A DNA stretch of 53,615 nucleotides from Chitinophagaceae bacterium (GCA_947474435.1 CANJII010000024.1:1-53615); one strand, 5' to 3'; positions 43,958-53,079 are shown, counted from the first letter of the stretch. Program-made: numbers and translations. Notes: generated by a model not told the origin, from the letters alone.

Positions 43958-45762
43958 ATGAATTTGAAAAATAAAACACTTCTTTTTTCTTCACTGTTAT
44001 TGCTGATTTTAAATTCGAATGTGTTTTCTCAGACTTCTGATGAGCAAAGTGGTGTAAGCACATCTTATGATCGACTTTCTATTTCAACTTTTTTTATTGA
44101 ACCATTAGATAGTATTTCAGAAAAAACTGTCAATAGGATGAAGAACCTTACTATTTCAAATAAGTTTGACAACCATAATATTGACATTTCATTATTTAAA
44201 ATTAGTTTGAATCACAGAAACGATAATAGTGAATCTGAAAATATTACCTTATTAAATAATTCTTTATCGGAAGTTTCAAAAGATGTTATTGCCAAGTGGT
44301 TTAATCGGTCAGAAAATGGTGATTTTAATATGGAGTTAATTCAGCAAAAAGGATTAAATAATGCGACTGATAATAGTATGGTAGTAGCAGGCGGATCACA
44401 ATTAGGTGACAATGTTGTAAAAGATGCAGGTGAGAAATTAATAAATAAAACTTATGCAATCATCTACGACATTAATGTAAAAAACATGAAGCAGGTTTAT
44501 GATGAACAAGATGCGAAGTCAAAGCAAACAGATCCTAATGCTGCTCCTGTCGAAAGATTGAATGAAGGATATCAGGCAACCTATACTGCTTATCTTTTAA
44601 AATTGATTTTAATGATTCAGTATCAAATACTTTTTATAATGAGTATTGGACTGATGCTTCAAACCACAATGAAGCAAAAGTTGAAAAATTTAAATCAGCT
44701 TCGTTTCCATATAAATATGTAACTCGTTATTCGTCTTCCGTTTCTTCCAGTCAGGTTAAAAAGCCAACCACTGATTTAGAAAAAGCTTACAGAAGAAGTA
44801 TGCCCCAATTACTTGATGGGATAGCAAATAAAATTAACAAAGAAGCGATCGAAAAATTAACTGGAAACAATGAGTCGTTTCAAGTAAAGGCAGGTATTTT
44901 TCAGGAAAAGCCTTTGTTAATTAAAATTGGAACGAAGGAAGGAATACATAGAGATCAACGGTTTTATGCTTATGAAAAAGTGCAAAAGAAAGACGGTACA
45001 CAGGTGAAAAGAAAGCGTGGAATAGTGAGAGTTTACAAACCGGAAAACAATAGTGGTGTTGCTTCTGGAAGTACTACGCCATCAAAATTCTACCAGGTAG
45101 GGGGTACAAAATTGTATCAGGGAATGTTTGTGGAAGAGAAAAAAGACAAAGGAATTTCATTCGGAATGGGATATGTAGCTGGTGGTTATAAACCATTGAG
45201 CGGTTTGGCTATGGCTGCCGAAATAAATCTTTCACTATTGCTTGGAATGGGAAATGGAATTCACTTTGGCGTTGTACTCACCGGACACGGAGGTTCTAAT
45301 GTTGAAGCCGGAAATATTTTCAGTGGATCCAAGCAATTAACTTCTGATACATCATTGTACAAAAAAGTTGGATCAGGTTCAACTGTGTTAGTTCTCTACC
45401 GCGATTGTTATTTCGGAACCGGTAATATTTATCTGTCGCCGTTAATTGGATATGGTTGGGTTGGAATTACAATTGACTCAAGCAGTGTTGTTAAGTATGA
45501 CAACAATTATTCGAAAGAAGCATACGATTGGAACTCGAAAGTTTTTCAGTTCGGATTGGGTATTGGGTTCAATGTTTTTCCACGGGTTTCAATGGTGTTT
45601 AAACCATCATTGTCATTTGTTCCTGCATATAAAGATGGAAATAAAATATTGTTGAATCAAAAAAAGACTTCATCATTTGCTGATTCCGGTTTCGGGTTCG
45701 ATAAAATAGATGCCGGAGCCATGCGACCATCCATGTATATGGGATTGCGAATCAGAATTTAA
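43958..45762 (+). CDS. Exported envelope protein with C-terminal barrel; reading frame joined by a -1 shift at 44602
   Basis: Two overlapping frames encode one protein. Frame 1 (ATG 43958) has a signal peptide (ending SNVFSQ) and runs to YQATYTAYLLK, then becomes unlike protein and stops at 44722. Stepping back one base at T_TTA_AAA (44596-44602) gives IDFNDSVSNTFYNEYW and continues to 45762, for about 601 residues. An ATG at 44800 lies well inside the conserved-looking frame and is not a likely start. Residues about 330-400 (KPLLIKIGTKEGIHRDQRFY, then GIVRVYKP, then GTKLYQGMFVEE) resemble the small barrel of FlgT-like proteins. The C-terminal 200 residues are an outer-membrane-type barrel. 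First of five genes. Confidence 0.7.
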
Positions 45763-45794
45763 TTAAATCACTAACCAACCAAATAAATAAATCA

Positions 45795-46319
45795 ATGAAA
45801 ACAATGGGACTAAAAATTAATTTATTGCTGATTCTGTTAACCGGAATTTATTCAAGTGCTTTTTCGCAGGCACAAAAAAAAGCTGATAACGACACTGAAA
45901 ACTGGCGCTACGAAATTGAATGCGTGGGCACAGGCAACGAAGGAACTTACTTAATTAAAGTATGGAGCTATTCTAAAAAACCATTGGTGGCTATTGAGCA
46001 AGCGAAAAAAAATGCAATACACGGAATTATTTTCCAGGGTTTTCAGGGCGGAAAGAACGGTTGCAATGGTCAAAAACCTTTAACAAGCAATCCATCACTT
46101 GAACAAGAGAAAGCAGATTTCTTCAAAGACTTTTTTGCTGATGGTGGCAAGTACATGAAGTTTGTAAATGTTACAAACGATGGTTCCATTGCGCCTGAAG
46201 ACAGATTGAAAGTTGGTAAGGAATATAAAATAGGAGTGGTGGTTTCAATATCAAAAGATGCTTTACGCAAAGACCTTGAAGCTGCTGGTGTTATTAAAGG
46301 ATTGAGTTCAGGATTTTAA
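45795..46319 (+). CDS. Exported small protein, paralogue A of a tandem pair
   Basis: A 174-residue protein with signal peptide (ending SSAFSQ). The core ECVGTGNEGTYLIKVWSYSK, then PLVAIEQAKKNAIHGIIFQG resembles the QA-rich helix of FlgT/LPP20-type envelope domains. It is followed by KADFFKDFFADGGKYMKFV and YKIGVVVSISKDALRKDLE. The next gene has the same order: ECVSTEMDGSETVK, NQAKKNAVNDILFKG, EDYFNAFFADKGEYEKYI, YGLIIQVLRPALKKK. The two are clear tandem duplicates of a family I cannot name. It lies 32 bases after the frameshifted barrel gene. Probably periplasmic. Confidence 0.75.
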   Translation: MKTMGLKINLLLILLTGIYSSAFSQAQKKADNDTENWRYEIECVGTGNEGTYLIKVWSYSKKPLVAIEQAKKNAIHGIIFQGFQGGKNGCNGQKPLTSNPSLEQEKADFFKDFFADGGKYMKFVNVTNDGSIAPEDRLKVGKEYKIGVVVSISKDALRKDLEAAGVIKGLSSGF

Positions 46320-46335
46320 AAAAAATAAATTTCAC

Positions 46336-46851
46336 ATGAAAAAAAATCAAATCATAGATCAATCAATTCTGTTTTTTACAGCAGCATTGTTTTTTTCTTT
46401 TTCAGTTTCAGCACAAAAACAACAAAAGAAAACAGCCGGAAATTATACCTATCCAACAGAGTGTGTGAGCACTGAAATGGATGGCTCTGAAACTGTAAAA
46501 GCATACGGAACCGGAAAGGGCAGAATAGATGCGACTAATCAGGCGAAAAAAAATGCGGTGAACGATATTTTGTTCAAAGGAATTCTGGATGGCAAAGGAG
46601 GTTGCTCAGTAAAGCCGCTTTTGAATGAAGCCAATGTGCGGGAAAAGCATGAAGATTATTTCAATGCTTTTTTTGCCGATAAAGGTGAATATGAAAAATA
46701 CATTGTTCTGAATGATGCATCTGCCGAGCAACGATATTTTAAGGATGTAAAATATTCGGATAAGGAAGTAACCTATGGTTTAATCATTCAGGTATTACGG
46801 CCTGCGTTAAAGAAGAAAATGATTGAAGATAAAATTTTAACCCCTCAATAA
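46336..46851 (+). CDS. Exported small protein, paralogue B of a tandem pair
   Basis: A 171-residue protein with signal peptide (ending SFSVSAQ). It aligns by eye with the preceding 174-residue protein along its length, including the paired Cys (ECVST early and GGCSVKPLL in the middle, as ECVGT and GCNGQKPLT in A), which could form a disulphide. The two proteins have clearly diverged, so the duplication is old and both copies are probably kept for different roles. It starts 16 bases after A and ends five bases before the next gene. Confidence 0.75.
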   Translation: MKKNQIIDQSILFFTAALFFSFSVSAQKQQKKTAGNYTYPTECVSTEMDGSETVKAYGTGKGRIDATNQAKKNAVNDILFKGILDGKGGCSVKPLLNEANVREKHEDYFNAFFADKGEYEKYIVLNDASAEQRYFKDVKYSDKEVTYGLIIQVLRPALKKKMIEDKILTPQ

Positions 46852-46856
46852 AAAAG

Positions 46857-47807
46857 ATGAAAAAAATAACTACTTGTTTTATTATACTGATTGCTTTTTC
46901 AATTTCAGTAATCGGTCAGGCAAAAAAACCAACATTAATGGTATTACCAAGTGATGTTTGGTGCAATCAAAATGGTTACATGAGCGAATTTGATAATCAG
47001 GGAACCAAACTGAAATTCCCTAATTATAAAATGGCGTTCCAGTCAAATTCAGATTTATTATTGGTGATTGGAAAAATAAATTCTTTGATGGCTGAGCGTG
47101 GCTTCCCGTTGAAGAATGCAGAGTCAGTATTAAAAAGTTTAGAAGGCGAATCTGCTGAAGATGCCATGTTGCAAAGCAAAAGCGGAAGCGATGTAAGCGA
47201 AACTGCAATTGACAAATTAAAAAAGACTGCAAAAGCCGATATCATCATTCAATTGACCTGGACAATAAATACTGTCGGTCCTAAAAAATCAATCACTTTT
47301 AATTTACAAGGTTTGGATTCTTATACTGACAAGCAAATTGCTGGTGAACAAGGCACAGGCGCACCTTCTTTTTCAGCTGAACTTCCTGTGTTGTTGGAAG
47401 AAGCTGTGCTCTCGCATTTGGATAATTTCAATACACAATTGCAAGCGCACTTTGATGATATGTTTGCCAATGGTCGTGAGATAACTGTACGGGTAAAAAA
47501 TTTTGGTGATGACTGGGGCGGCGATTTGGAAAAAGAATACGATGGCAAAGAACTTGGAACCATCATTGAAGATTGGATGCGCGATAATACCGTAGCACAC
47601 AGATTCAGTACCACTGATGCAACTGAAAACATGATGTTGTTTGAGCAGGTTCGCATTCCACTTTACGATGCCAATGGAAATGCAATGGATGCACGCGGAT
47701 TTCTGAAACCATTGCAGAAGTACTTAGCGGCACCACCATATTCCATTCCTTGTAAATTAATGACGAAGGGTTTAGGGCAATCATCATTAGTTCTCGGAGG
47801 TAAATAA
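46857..47807 (+). CDS. Exported protein, DUF6175/CsgG-like, function unknown
   Basis: A 316-residue protein with signal peptide (ending FSISVIGQ). It opens with KPTLMVLPSDVWCNQNGYM, then has SDLLLVIGKINSLMAERGFP, LKNAESVLKSLEGESAEDAM and AKADIIIQLTWTINTVGPKK. This is the layout of CsgG/TolB-like periplasmic domains, where a helix with an instance of LMAERGF precedes strands describing an aDIIIql core. I associate the N-terminus with the Bacteroidota family DUF6175, from memory only. The C-terminal half (MMLFEQVRIPLYDANGNAMD, then RGFLKPLQKYL) is unlike anything I recognise. It lies five bases after paralogue B. Confidence 0.65.
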   Translation: MKKITTCFIILIAFSISVIGQAKKPTLMVLPSDVWCNQNGYMSEFDNQGTKLKFPNYKMAFQSNSDLLLVIGKINSLMAERGFPLKNAESVLKSLEGESAEDAMLQSKSGSDVSETAIDKLKKTAKADIIIQLTWTINTVGPKKSITFNLQGLDSYTDKQIAGEQGTGAPSFSAELPVLLEEAVLSHLDNFNTQLQAHFDDMFANGREITVRVKNFGDDWGGDLEKEYDGKELGTIIEDWMRDNTVAHRFSTTDATENMMLFEQVRIPLYDANGNAMDARGFLKPLQKYLAAPPYSIPCKLMTKGLGQSSLVLGGK

Positions 47808-47818
47808 AAAACACAACT

Positions 47819-48757
47819 ATGAAAAAAATAAAAACACCATTCATTTTAATTACGCTTTTACTTTTAAGTATCAGTGAAAAAAATATGGCTCAAAACTCTT
47901 CCGGTGATTTGGCTGCCATCAACATCAAAACTTTTCTGCCCGATCAGCCCGAAAATATACCGGCTGAAGCAATTGATCTTTTAACAAATAAGTTGAATCA
48001 GATTACATCACAGAGTTCGTTAGGTGGCAGTCAAATGAGTCAGCGTTTTATTATCACTGCGCATACTAATATTCTTTCTAAAGATATTATTGCCGGACCG
48101 CCAACCATGCAGGCAATAAGCATTGAAGTTTCATTTTACATTGGTGATGGTATTGATGGAAAAAAATTCTCCAATAAATCGATTACGCTGAAAGGAGTCG
48201 GAACAAACGAGCTCAAAGCATTTATTGATGCAATGAAAAACAGCAAACCAAATGATCCGGCCATTCAGGCATTTGTAACTGATGGAAAAAATAAAATTGT
48301 GGATTATTATAATTCACAGTGCGAGTTCATAATTAATCAGGCATTGACTTTCGAAAACTTAGGAAAGTATGAAGAAGCCATTTACCTGCTTACCTCTATT
48401 CCTGAAGTATGTAAAGCATGTTACGAAGAGGCGATGCATACTGTAGTTCCGATTTATAGAATTTACATGGAAAAGCAATGTGTTGTTTTACTGGCTGAGG
48501 CTCGCAACATCTGGAACTCTACACAGGATGCTAACGGCGCTGCTGCTGCTGCAAAAATTTTATCTAAAATAAATCCGGAAGCCATGTGCTATCCTGATGC
48601 TTCAAAATTAAGCGAGGAAATTGGCGCAAAATTCAAACTGATTTATGAAGACAATTTAACCATGGAAAAATTAAAGCTGAATGCCTACAAAGCAATAGGA
48701 GTTGCGACCGGCGAAAATCAACCCAACACGGTTTACAATGTGAAAGGCTGGTGGTAA
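47819..48757 (+). CDS. Exported CsgG-related-looking protein with TPR-like C-terminus, function unknown
   Basis: A 312-residue protein with signal peptide (ending EKNMAQ). Residues about 25-150: AEAIDLLTNKLNQITSQSSL, SQRFIITAHTNILSKDIIAG, ISIEVSFYIGDGIDGKKFSN and SITLKGVGTNELKAFIDAM. They form an alpha/beta domain that looks like the N-domain of CsgG/LpoB-type proteins. Residues about 180-300 look like TPR helices (ALTFENLGKYEEAIYLLTSI) with Cys pairs (VCKACYEE). The last residues NVKGWW are aromatic. It is the last gene of the cluster, 11 bases after the previous one, and ends at the repeated terminator. Confidence 0.65.
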   Translation: MKKIKTPFILITLLLLSISEKNMAQNSSGDLAAINIKTFLPDQPENIPAEAIDLLTNKLNQITSQSSLGGSQMSQRFIITAHTNILSKDIIAGPPTMQAISIEVSFYIGDGIDGKKFSNKSITLKGVGTNELKAFIDAMKNSKPNDPAIQAFVTDGKNKIVDYYNSQCEFIINQALTFENLGKYEEAIYLLTSIPEVCKACYEEAMHTVVPIYRIYMEKQCVVLLAEARNIWNSTQDANGAAAAAKILSKINPEAMCYPDASKLSEEIGAKFKLIYEDNLTMEKLKLNAYKAIGVATGENQPNTVYNVKGWW

Positions 48758-48780
48758 TTTATTAATGTATTGATTTTGAT

Positions 48781-48822
48781 AAACCCTGCTGACTTAATTG
48801 TTTGCGGGGTTTTATTTTTTTT
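48781..48822 (+). terminator. Terminator after the five-gene cluster, copy 2 of a repeated terminator
   Basis: AAACCCTGC (48781-48789) pairs with GCGGGGTTT (48804-48812), followed by TATTTTTTTT. Left arm and loop match copy 1 at 43728-43746 almost base for base. Confidence 0.85.
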
Positions 48823-49302
48823 AAGAATGTGAATGGCTAAAATTTATCGTTATGAATAATTCTAAAATAAAAAATCGTTAATCGGTATTGGGTATTTTCA
48901 GAATTAAAGTTTTAGGAAGTGAAAACTTTGGATTGAATCAGCCGAAGTAATCGTGTTTAATTTTTCATCTCTAAATTTTGATTCCACTTAATTCACAAGC
49001 ACTAATTTCTTCAACATCTTTGCATCGCGTTATAACTCTCCCACGCCCACTAAACAAATAAGTAAACTATTCCCACCCTCCCTTAATTTGGAGTTATTGC
49101 ATATTGAATCGTTGAGATAAAAATGAAGGGAGGGAGAAAAATAAAATTCGGAGTGAACGGTTAACTCATTTGTTTAAATCAACTCCCTCTCTGCTTTCCG
49201 ATTTAACGCTGAATGAATATCAGACTCCGAAAGGAGAGAGGGTGGAATGTATAAACGCTGAAAGTTGGTTGTGCGTGGGTGAGTCTGCACGAAAGAGTTT
49301 GC
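48823..49302. other. Gene-free stretch with two long inverted repeats
   Basis: The plus-strand frame at 49170-49361 looks spurious. Two imperfect inverted repeats stand out: CCCTCCCTT (49076-49084) with AAGGGAGGG (49126-49134), and a 17-base pair, left arm at 49185-49201 and right arm at 49226-49242 (TCCGAAAGGAGAGAGGG), with one or two mismatches. Both belong to the CCCTCTCC/GGAGAGGG type also seen at 24861-24893. No T-run follows, so they are more likely relic repeats than terminators. Confidence 0.5.
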
Positions 49303-51549
49303 CTAATGCACAACCACAAATTTTTTCAACACTGTTACACCAATCGATGAAGTCAGTTTAATAAAATATATTCCTTCAGAAAAATCAGAAACATTAATGG
49401 CGGCAGGACTTTGAACTTTAAACTCAGAACTTTGAACTAATCTCCCCAAAACATCAGTAATCTGAATTTCACTAATTAGCCATTGTCCATTATCAATTAT
49501 CAATTGCCCGTTCGCGGGGTTCGGATAGATTTCGAAATTAGTATCTCCAACAATAGGTGAAACCGCATCAATACTTAAAGTTGCTAAAGCCGTGCAGTTA
49601 TTAATATCGCTCACAGTTACAGTATAAGTTCCGTTGGTAGCGTTGGTAATAAATTCAGTAGTTGCACCTGTGCTCCAGAGATAATGATAGGAGGGAGTGC
49701 CGCCAATAACACTACAGAAAACAGTATCAGCAGTAGTAGTAAGGGAAGCAATCACCTGATTGGGTGCTGTAATAACAACCGTATCACCTGCCGTGCAGCC
49801 ACCGGCATCGCTCACTGTTACACTATATGTTCCGGCGGTTAAGTTGTTCAGGTCTTCTGTGGTTGCGCCGTTGCTCCATTCATAATTGTTTGGCGAGAGG
49901 CCGTTTGAAACTGTTACATTAATAAAGCCGTTTGTATCGTCGTGGCATTTAATATTTATTAAGGAAGAATCACTTAGTTGTAAATCATTTATTTGAATAA
50001 TAGAAAATGATATTGGAGAATTTAAAACATTACATCCGATACTATCAGTAACTGTTAGAGAATATGTTCCTGCGGATAAATTGTTTAGGTCTTGAGTGGT
50101 TGCGCCGTTGCTCCACAAATAACTATAAGGTGAGGTACCTCCATTTATATCAATATCAATATTACCAGTGCCATTAAGTGAACAATGGATGGAATCAGTT
50201 TGGGAAACGATAGAAAAAGTAAGGGGTGGAATAGAAGAAATTGTGACCGTACCTGAATTGTTGCAGCCAGAACTATCTGTTACTTGATAAGAATAACTTC
50301 CAGGAGTTAAATTAAATAAGTCTTCAACTGTAGCGCCATTACTCCATATATAAGAAAACGGAGGGATGCCACTATTAGTATCTACGATTAAATTAATACT
50401 TCCATTATTGATTGAACATGAATCAACATTTTCATATTCAAAGGAAGTACTTAGTTGACAGAAATTTTGAAAATAACTATCAATGAAATTGGGTAATCCA
50501 AGGCGTGAAGCATATCCGGGAAATAAGGTCAAAGCTGAATCTACATAATTACAAGCAGCACCGGTTAGATTTGGATTATTGATTACGCCAAGGGAATTTC
50601 GTAGAAACCTCGCACAATAAATTTTACCATCAGGTGCGAGTTGCAAAGAACCTTTGTAAACGCTATTGTTTTGAAGAATTGTGTAAGGAAGATTTTGAAA
50701 GTTCGGAATGGTCAAATCGAATTGCTGAATGCCACCTCCTAAATTAAAAGAAACATAAAGCTTAGAATTATCTGGTGAAAATGAAATTCCATATGAATAA
50801 CCTGGGCATGGAATAGCAACATAATTGCTTAGAACTCCGGTGAAAGCATTAAAATCAAAAAGTTCAATTGGGTCAAATGGCACATGCCATCTCGCTGCCG
50901 CTATTTTTTGACCATCCGGTGAACTTTTTAAACAACCAATAGTATTTTGAGTAGTACTTATTGGCAAACCAATAAAGGTTATTATAGGAACACCGACACC
51001 TGAGGAAGTAATCGGGTATGCATAAAAAGCGTTAGAAGGATAGGAATGAACAATAACCCAAAAGTCTGTTCCGTTTGGGTTACGGACTGCGGTTATTTTT
51101 TCACAAGCGGGTGTTACAAGTTGATTATTAATACTTACTAGACCTCCCATTCCTCCATTCAAAGTCATGTCAACTACTGAATAACAAATACCGTGAGATT
51201 GCGCTTGATAATCAGCAGTGAATATATAGTATTTATGGCTATCATTAGGAAAAGGAATGATAATCGCAGACTGCGTTGTGGTATAACTTCCAAATAAACC
51301 AGTGCCCATTATAGCGCCACTAGTATTATAAACTGTAACTCCGTCTGTCGAGAATAAAAGATTACCAGATGAATCACAAATTGAAGCACAGCCTTCACCT
51401 GTATTGATAGGACTAAAAATAGCAACCGGACTTCCTGAATTAAAATCAATGCCCGCATTCCAGCCAAAATGCCAAATATTCCTTTCTCCCTGCCCCCAGC
51501 AAAAAACTGGCGACACAAATAACAAAACAACAAAAAACAGTTTGCGCAA
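49303..51549 (-). CDS. Secreted SprB-repeat protein with T9SS sorting domain
   Basis: A 748-residue protein. The start codon is TTG at 51549 (no ATG is suited), and the signal peptide ends VFCWGQ. Residues about 20-370 are a WD/propeller-like part (ERNIWHFGWNAGIDFNSG, then GNLLFSTDGVTVYNTSGAIM, then FSPDNSKLYVSF), often seen with SprB proteins. Then come four SprB repeats in a row, each with YxWSNGATTEDLxNL and TxSxxVTDxxGC. The C-terminal sorting domain begins EIYPNPANGQ and ends VLKKFVVVH. It contains QLIIDNGQWLISEIQI and SSEFKVQS, which are products of dispersed repeats. It is likely surface exposed or an adhesin. Confidence 0.85.
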   Translation of the reverse strand: MRKLFFVVLLFVSPVFCWGQGERNIWHFGWNAGIDFNSGSPVAIFSPINTGEGCASICDSSGNLLFSTDGVTVYNTSGAIMGTGLFGSYTTTQSAIIIPFPNDSHKYYIFTADYQAQSHGICYSVVDMTLNGGMGGLVSINNQLVTPACEKITAVRNPNGTDFWVIVHSYPSNAFYAYPITSSGVGVPIITFIGLPISTTQNTIGCLKSSPDGQKIAAARWHVPFDPIELFDFNAFTGVLSNYVAIPCPGYSYGISFSPDNSKLYVSFNLGGGIQQFDLTIPNFQNLPYTILQNNSVYKGSLQLAPDGKIYCARFLRNSLGVINNPNLTGAACNYVDSALTLFPGYASRLGLPNFIDSYFQNFCQLSTSFEYENVDSCSINNGSINLIVDTNSGIPPFSYIWSNGATVEDLFNLTPGSYSYQVTDSSGCNNSGTVTISSIPPLTFSIVSQTDSIHCSLNGTGNIDIDINGGTSPYSYLWSNGATTQDLNNLSAGTYSLTVTDSIGCNVLNSPISFSIIQINDLQLSDSSLINIKCHDDTNGFINVTVSNGLSPNNYEWSNGATTEDLNNLTAGTYSVTVSDAGGCTAGDTVVITAPNQVIASLTTTADTVFCSVIGGTPSYHYLWSTGATTEFITNATNGTYTVTVSDINNCTALATLSIDAVSPIVGDTNFEIYPNPANGQLIIDNGQWLISEIQITDVLGRLVQSSEFKVQSPAAINVSDFSEGIYFIKLTSSIGVTVLKKFVVVH

Positions 51550-51578
51550 AGCGTGAGTGGTTGTGAGAGCGAATTTAG

Positions 51579-51612
51579 CAATTGATAATTGATAATGAAT
51601 AATTGATAATTA
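51579..51612. repeat. AATTGATAATTGATAATG repeat upstream of the SprB-repeat gene
   Basis: CAATTGATAATTGATAATGA followed by ATAATTGATAATT is the reverse strand of the elements at 6141, 23184 and 49481. It sits in the upstream region of the 51549 gene. Confidence 0.6.
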
Positions 51613-51775
51613 AAAATTTGCTTATGAATTAATTTTATTATTCTGAATAACATAATTTTCATTTCATTTTCAATTCAGATTACTTACTATTGCGCACGCA
51701 ATTTTGGCTTCCACTGAATTGTATAAGAATCTGAAAGAAATTTCTCTGCACAGTTGTTGATGTGAGAAATAATTC

Positions 51776-51783
51776 TATTTTTG
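51776..51783 (+). promoter_or_regulatory. Predicted promoter of the rplA operon
   Basis: TATTTTTG (TAnnTTTG) lies 19 bases after a TTG (51754-51756), a good match to the phylum consensus. The leader to GTG 51825 is about 35 bases. It explains how rplA can be transcribed without rplK upstream. Confidence 0.6.
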
Positions 51784-51824
51784 CGTTCCCAAATTTTAAC
51801 CCTACTAATAAATCGTCTTAATCC

Positions 51825-52520
51825 GTGCAAATTACCAAGAAAAGAAAGGCCGTTAATGCCAAAGCGAAAGACGGTGTTCAATATACTTTAGAACAAGCAT
51901 CTTCATTGATAAAAGAAGTATCAACTCCAAAGTTTGATGCGTCAATTGATTTACACATTCGCCTCGGAATTGATCCGCGTAAAGCCGACCAGAGTATTCG
52001 CGGCACTGTTGCCTTGCCTCACGGTACAGGAAAAACAAAAAGAGTATTAGTGCTGTGCAATCCTGATAAAGAAGCCGAAGCAATTGGAGCCGGTGCTGAT
52101 TATGCGGGGTTAGCAGAGTATGTTGAGAAAGTTGAAAAAGGGTGGACTGATATTGATGTGATAATTGCAACACCATCAGTAATGCCTAAAATTGCGAAGC
52201 TTGGAAAAATTCTTGGCCCTCGTAACTTAATGCCGAATCCAAAGTCAGGAACAGTAACTGAAAATGTTGCTGATGCTGTTAAAGAAGTAAAAGGCGGAAA
52301 AATTTCTTTCCGTGTCGACAAGCAGGGAATCATTCACGCCTCTATTGGTCGTGTATCATTCACCAAAGAAAAAATAAACGAAAACGCTCACGAGTTAATA
52401 AACATAGTGATTAAAATGAAACCATCTTCAGCTAAAGGACAATACCTGAAGTCGGTTACATTGGCAAGCACCATGAGTCCTGGCCTTGCAGTGGATGTTA
52501 AAACTCTAAGCTCTAACTAA
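51825..52520 (+). CDS. rplA: 50S ribosomal protein L1
   Basis: A 231-residue protein of the L1 stalk. [15 protein letters not shown] is the Bacteroidota-type N-terminus, and [49 protein letters not shown] and the C-terminal [20 protein letters not shown] are diagnostic. The start is GTG at 51825. L1 normally follows rplK in nearly all bacteria, but here the gene upstream is the divergent SprB-repeat gene. L1 can repress its own operon by binding its mRNA leader in other bacteria; no such site was recognised here. Confidence 0.97.
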   Translation: MQITKKRKAVNAKAKDGVQYTLEQASSLIKEVSTPKFDASIDLHIRLGIDPRKADQSIRGTVALPHGTGKTKRVLVLCNPDKEAEAIGAGADYAGLAEYVEKVEKGWTDIDVIIATPSVMPKIAKLGKILGPRNLMPNPKSGTVTENVADAVKEVKGGKISFRVDKQGIIHASIGRVSFTKEKINENAHELINIVIKMKPSSAKGQYLKSVTLASTMSPGLAVDVKTLSSN

Positions 52521-52525
52521 TTGAT

Positions 52526-53047
52526 ATGACAAAAGAAGAAAAGAATGTAACGCTTGCCGAGTTAAAAGAAGAGTTTTCAACCAAGACTACCTTTTATCTT
52601 GCCGATACATCCAACTTAAGTGTTGCAAATATTAATAAACTCCGTCGCCTTTGCTTTAAAGCAGGTGTGCAAATCAGAGTAGCTAAAAACACTTTGATTC
52701 GCAAAGCGCTTGAAGCCAATAATGTTACAGATGCTGAATTGCTCAATGCACTTCATGGTCCAACATCTATCTGGTTCTCGGAAGTTGCCAATGCTCCTGC
52801 AAAAGTTATAAAGGAGTTTCGCAAAACAAACGAAAAACCCATTCTGAAAGCCGCCTACATTGAAACGGCTATATTCATTGGCGATACGCAGATTGACTCG
52901 CTCGCTTCACTCAAGTCGAAAAATGAACTCATTGGTGAAATTATCGGCTTGTTACAGTCACCTGCTAAGAATGTGGTTTCTGCCCTCAAATCCAGTGGAG
53001 GCAAATTGGCCGGCATACTTAAAACATTGGAAAACCGAACTAACTAA
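52526..53047 (+). CDS. rplJ: 50S ribosomal protein L10
   Basis: A 173-residue protein that anchors L7/L12 dimers on the ribosome. TKEEKNVTLAELKEEFSTKT near the start, FKAGVQIRVAKNTLIRKALE and LLQSPAKNVVSALKSSGGKL at the C-terminal L12-binding helix are typical. It lies five bases after rplA and 32 before rplL. Confidence 0.97.
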   Translation: MTKEEKNVTLAELKEEFSTKTTFYLADTSNLSVANINKLRRLCFKAGVQIRVAKNTLIRKALEANNVTDAELLNALHGPTSIWFSEVANAPAKVIKEFRKTNEKPILKAAYIETAIFIGDTQIDSLASLKSKNELIGEIIGLLQSPAKNVVSALKSSGGKLAGILKTLENRTN

Positions 53048-53079
53048 TTTTTAAAACAACAAATTAAATTAAATTTAAA

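Noticed and set aside
44800-45762. Separate gene starting at ATG 44800
   Set aside because: The same frame is protein-like for 66 codons upstream of this ATG and joins the preceding frame at the slippery site, so the ATG is internal.
49170-49361. Plus-strand frame of 63 codons before the SprB-repeat gene
   Set aside because: It crosses an inverted repeat, runs into the 3' end of the minus-strand T9SS gene, and has no protein-family look; treated as repeat DNA read by chance.
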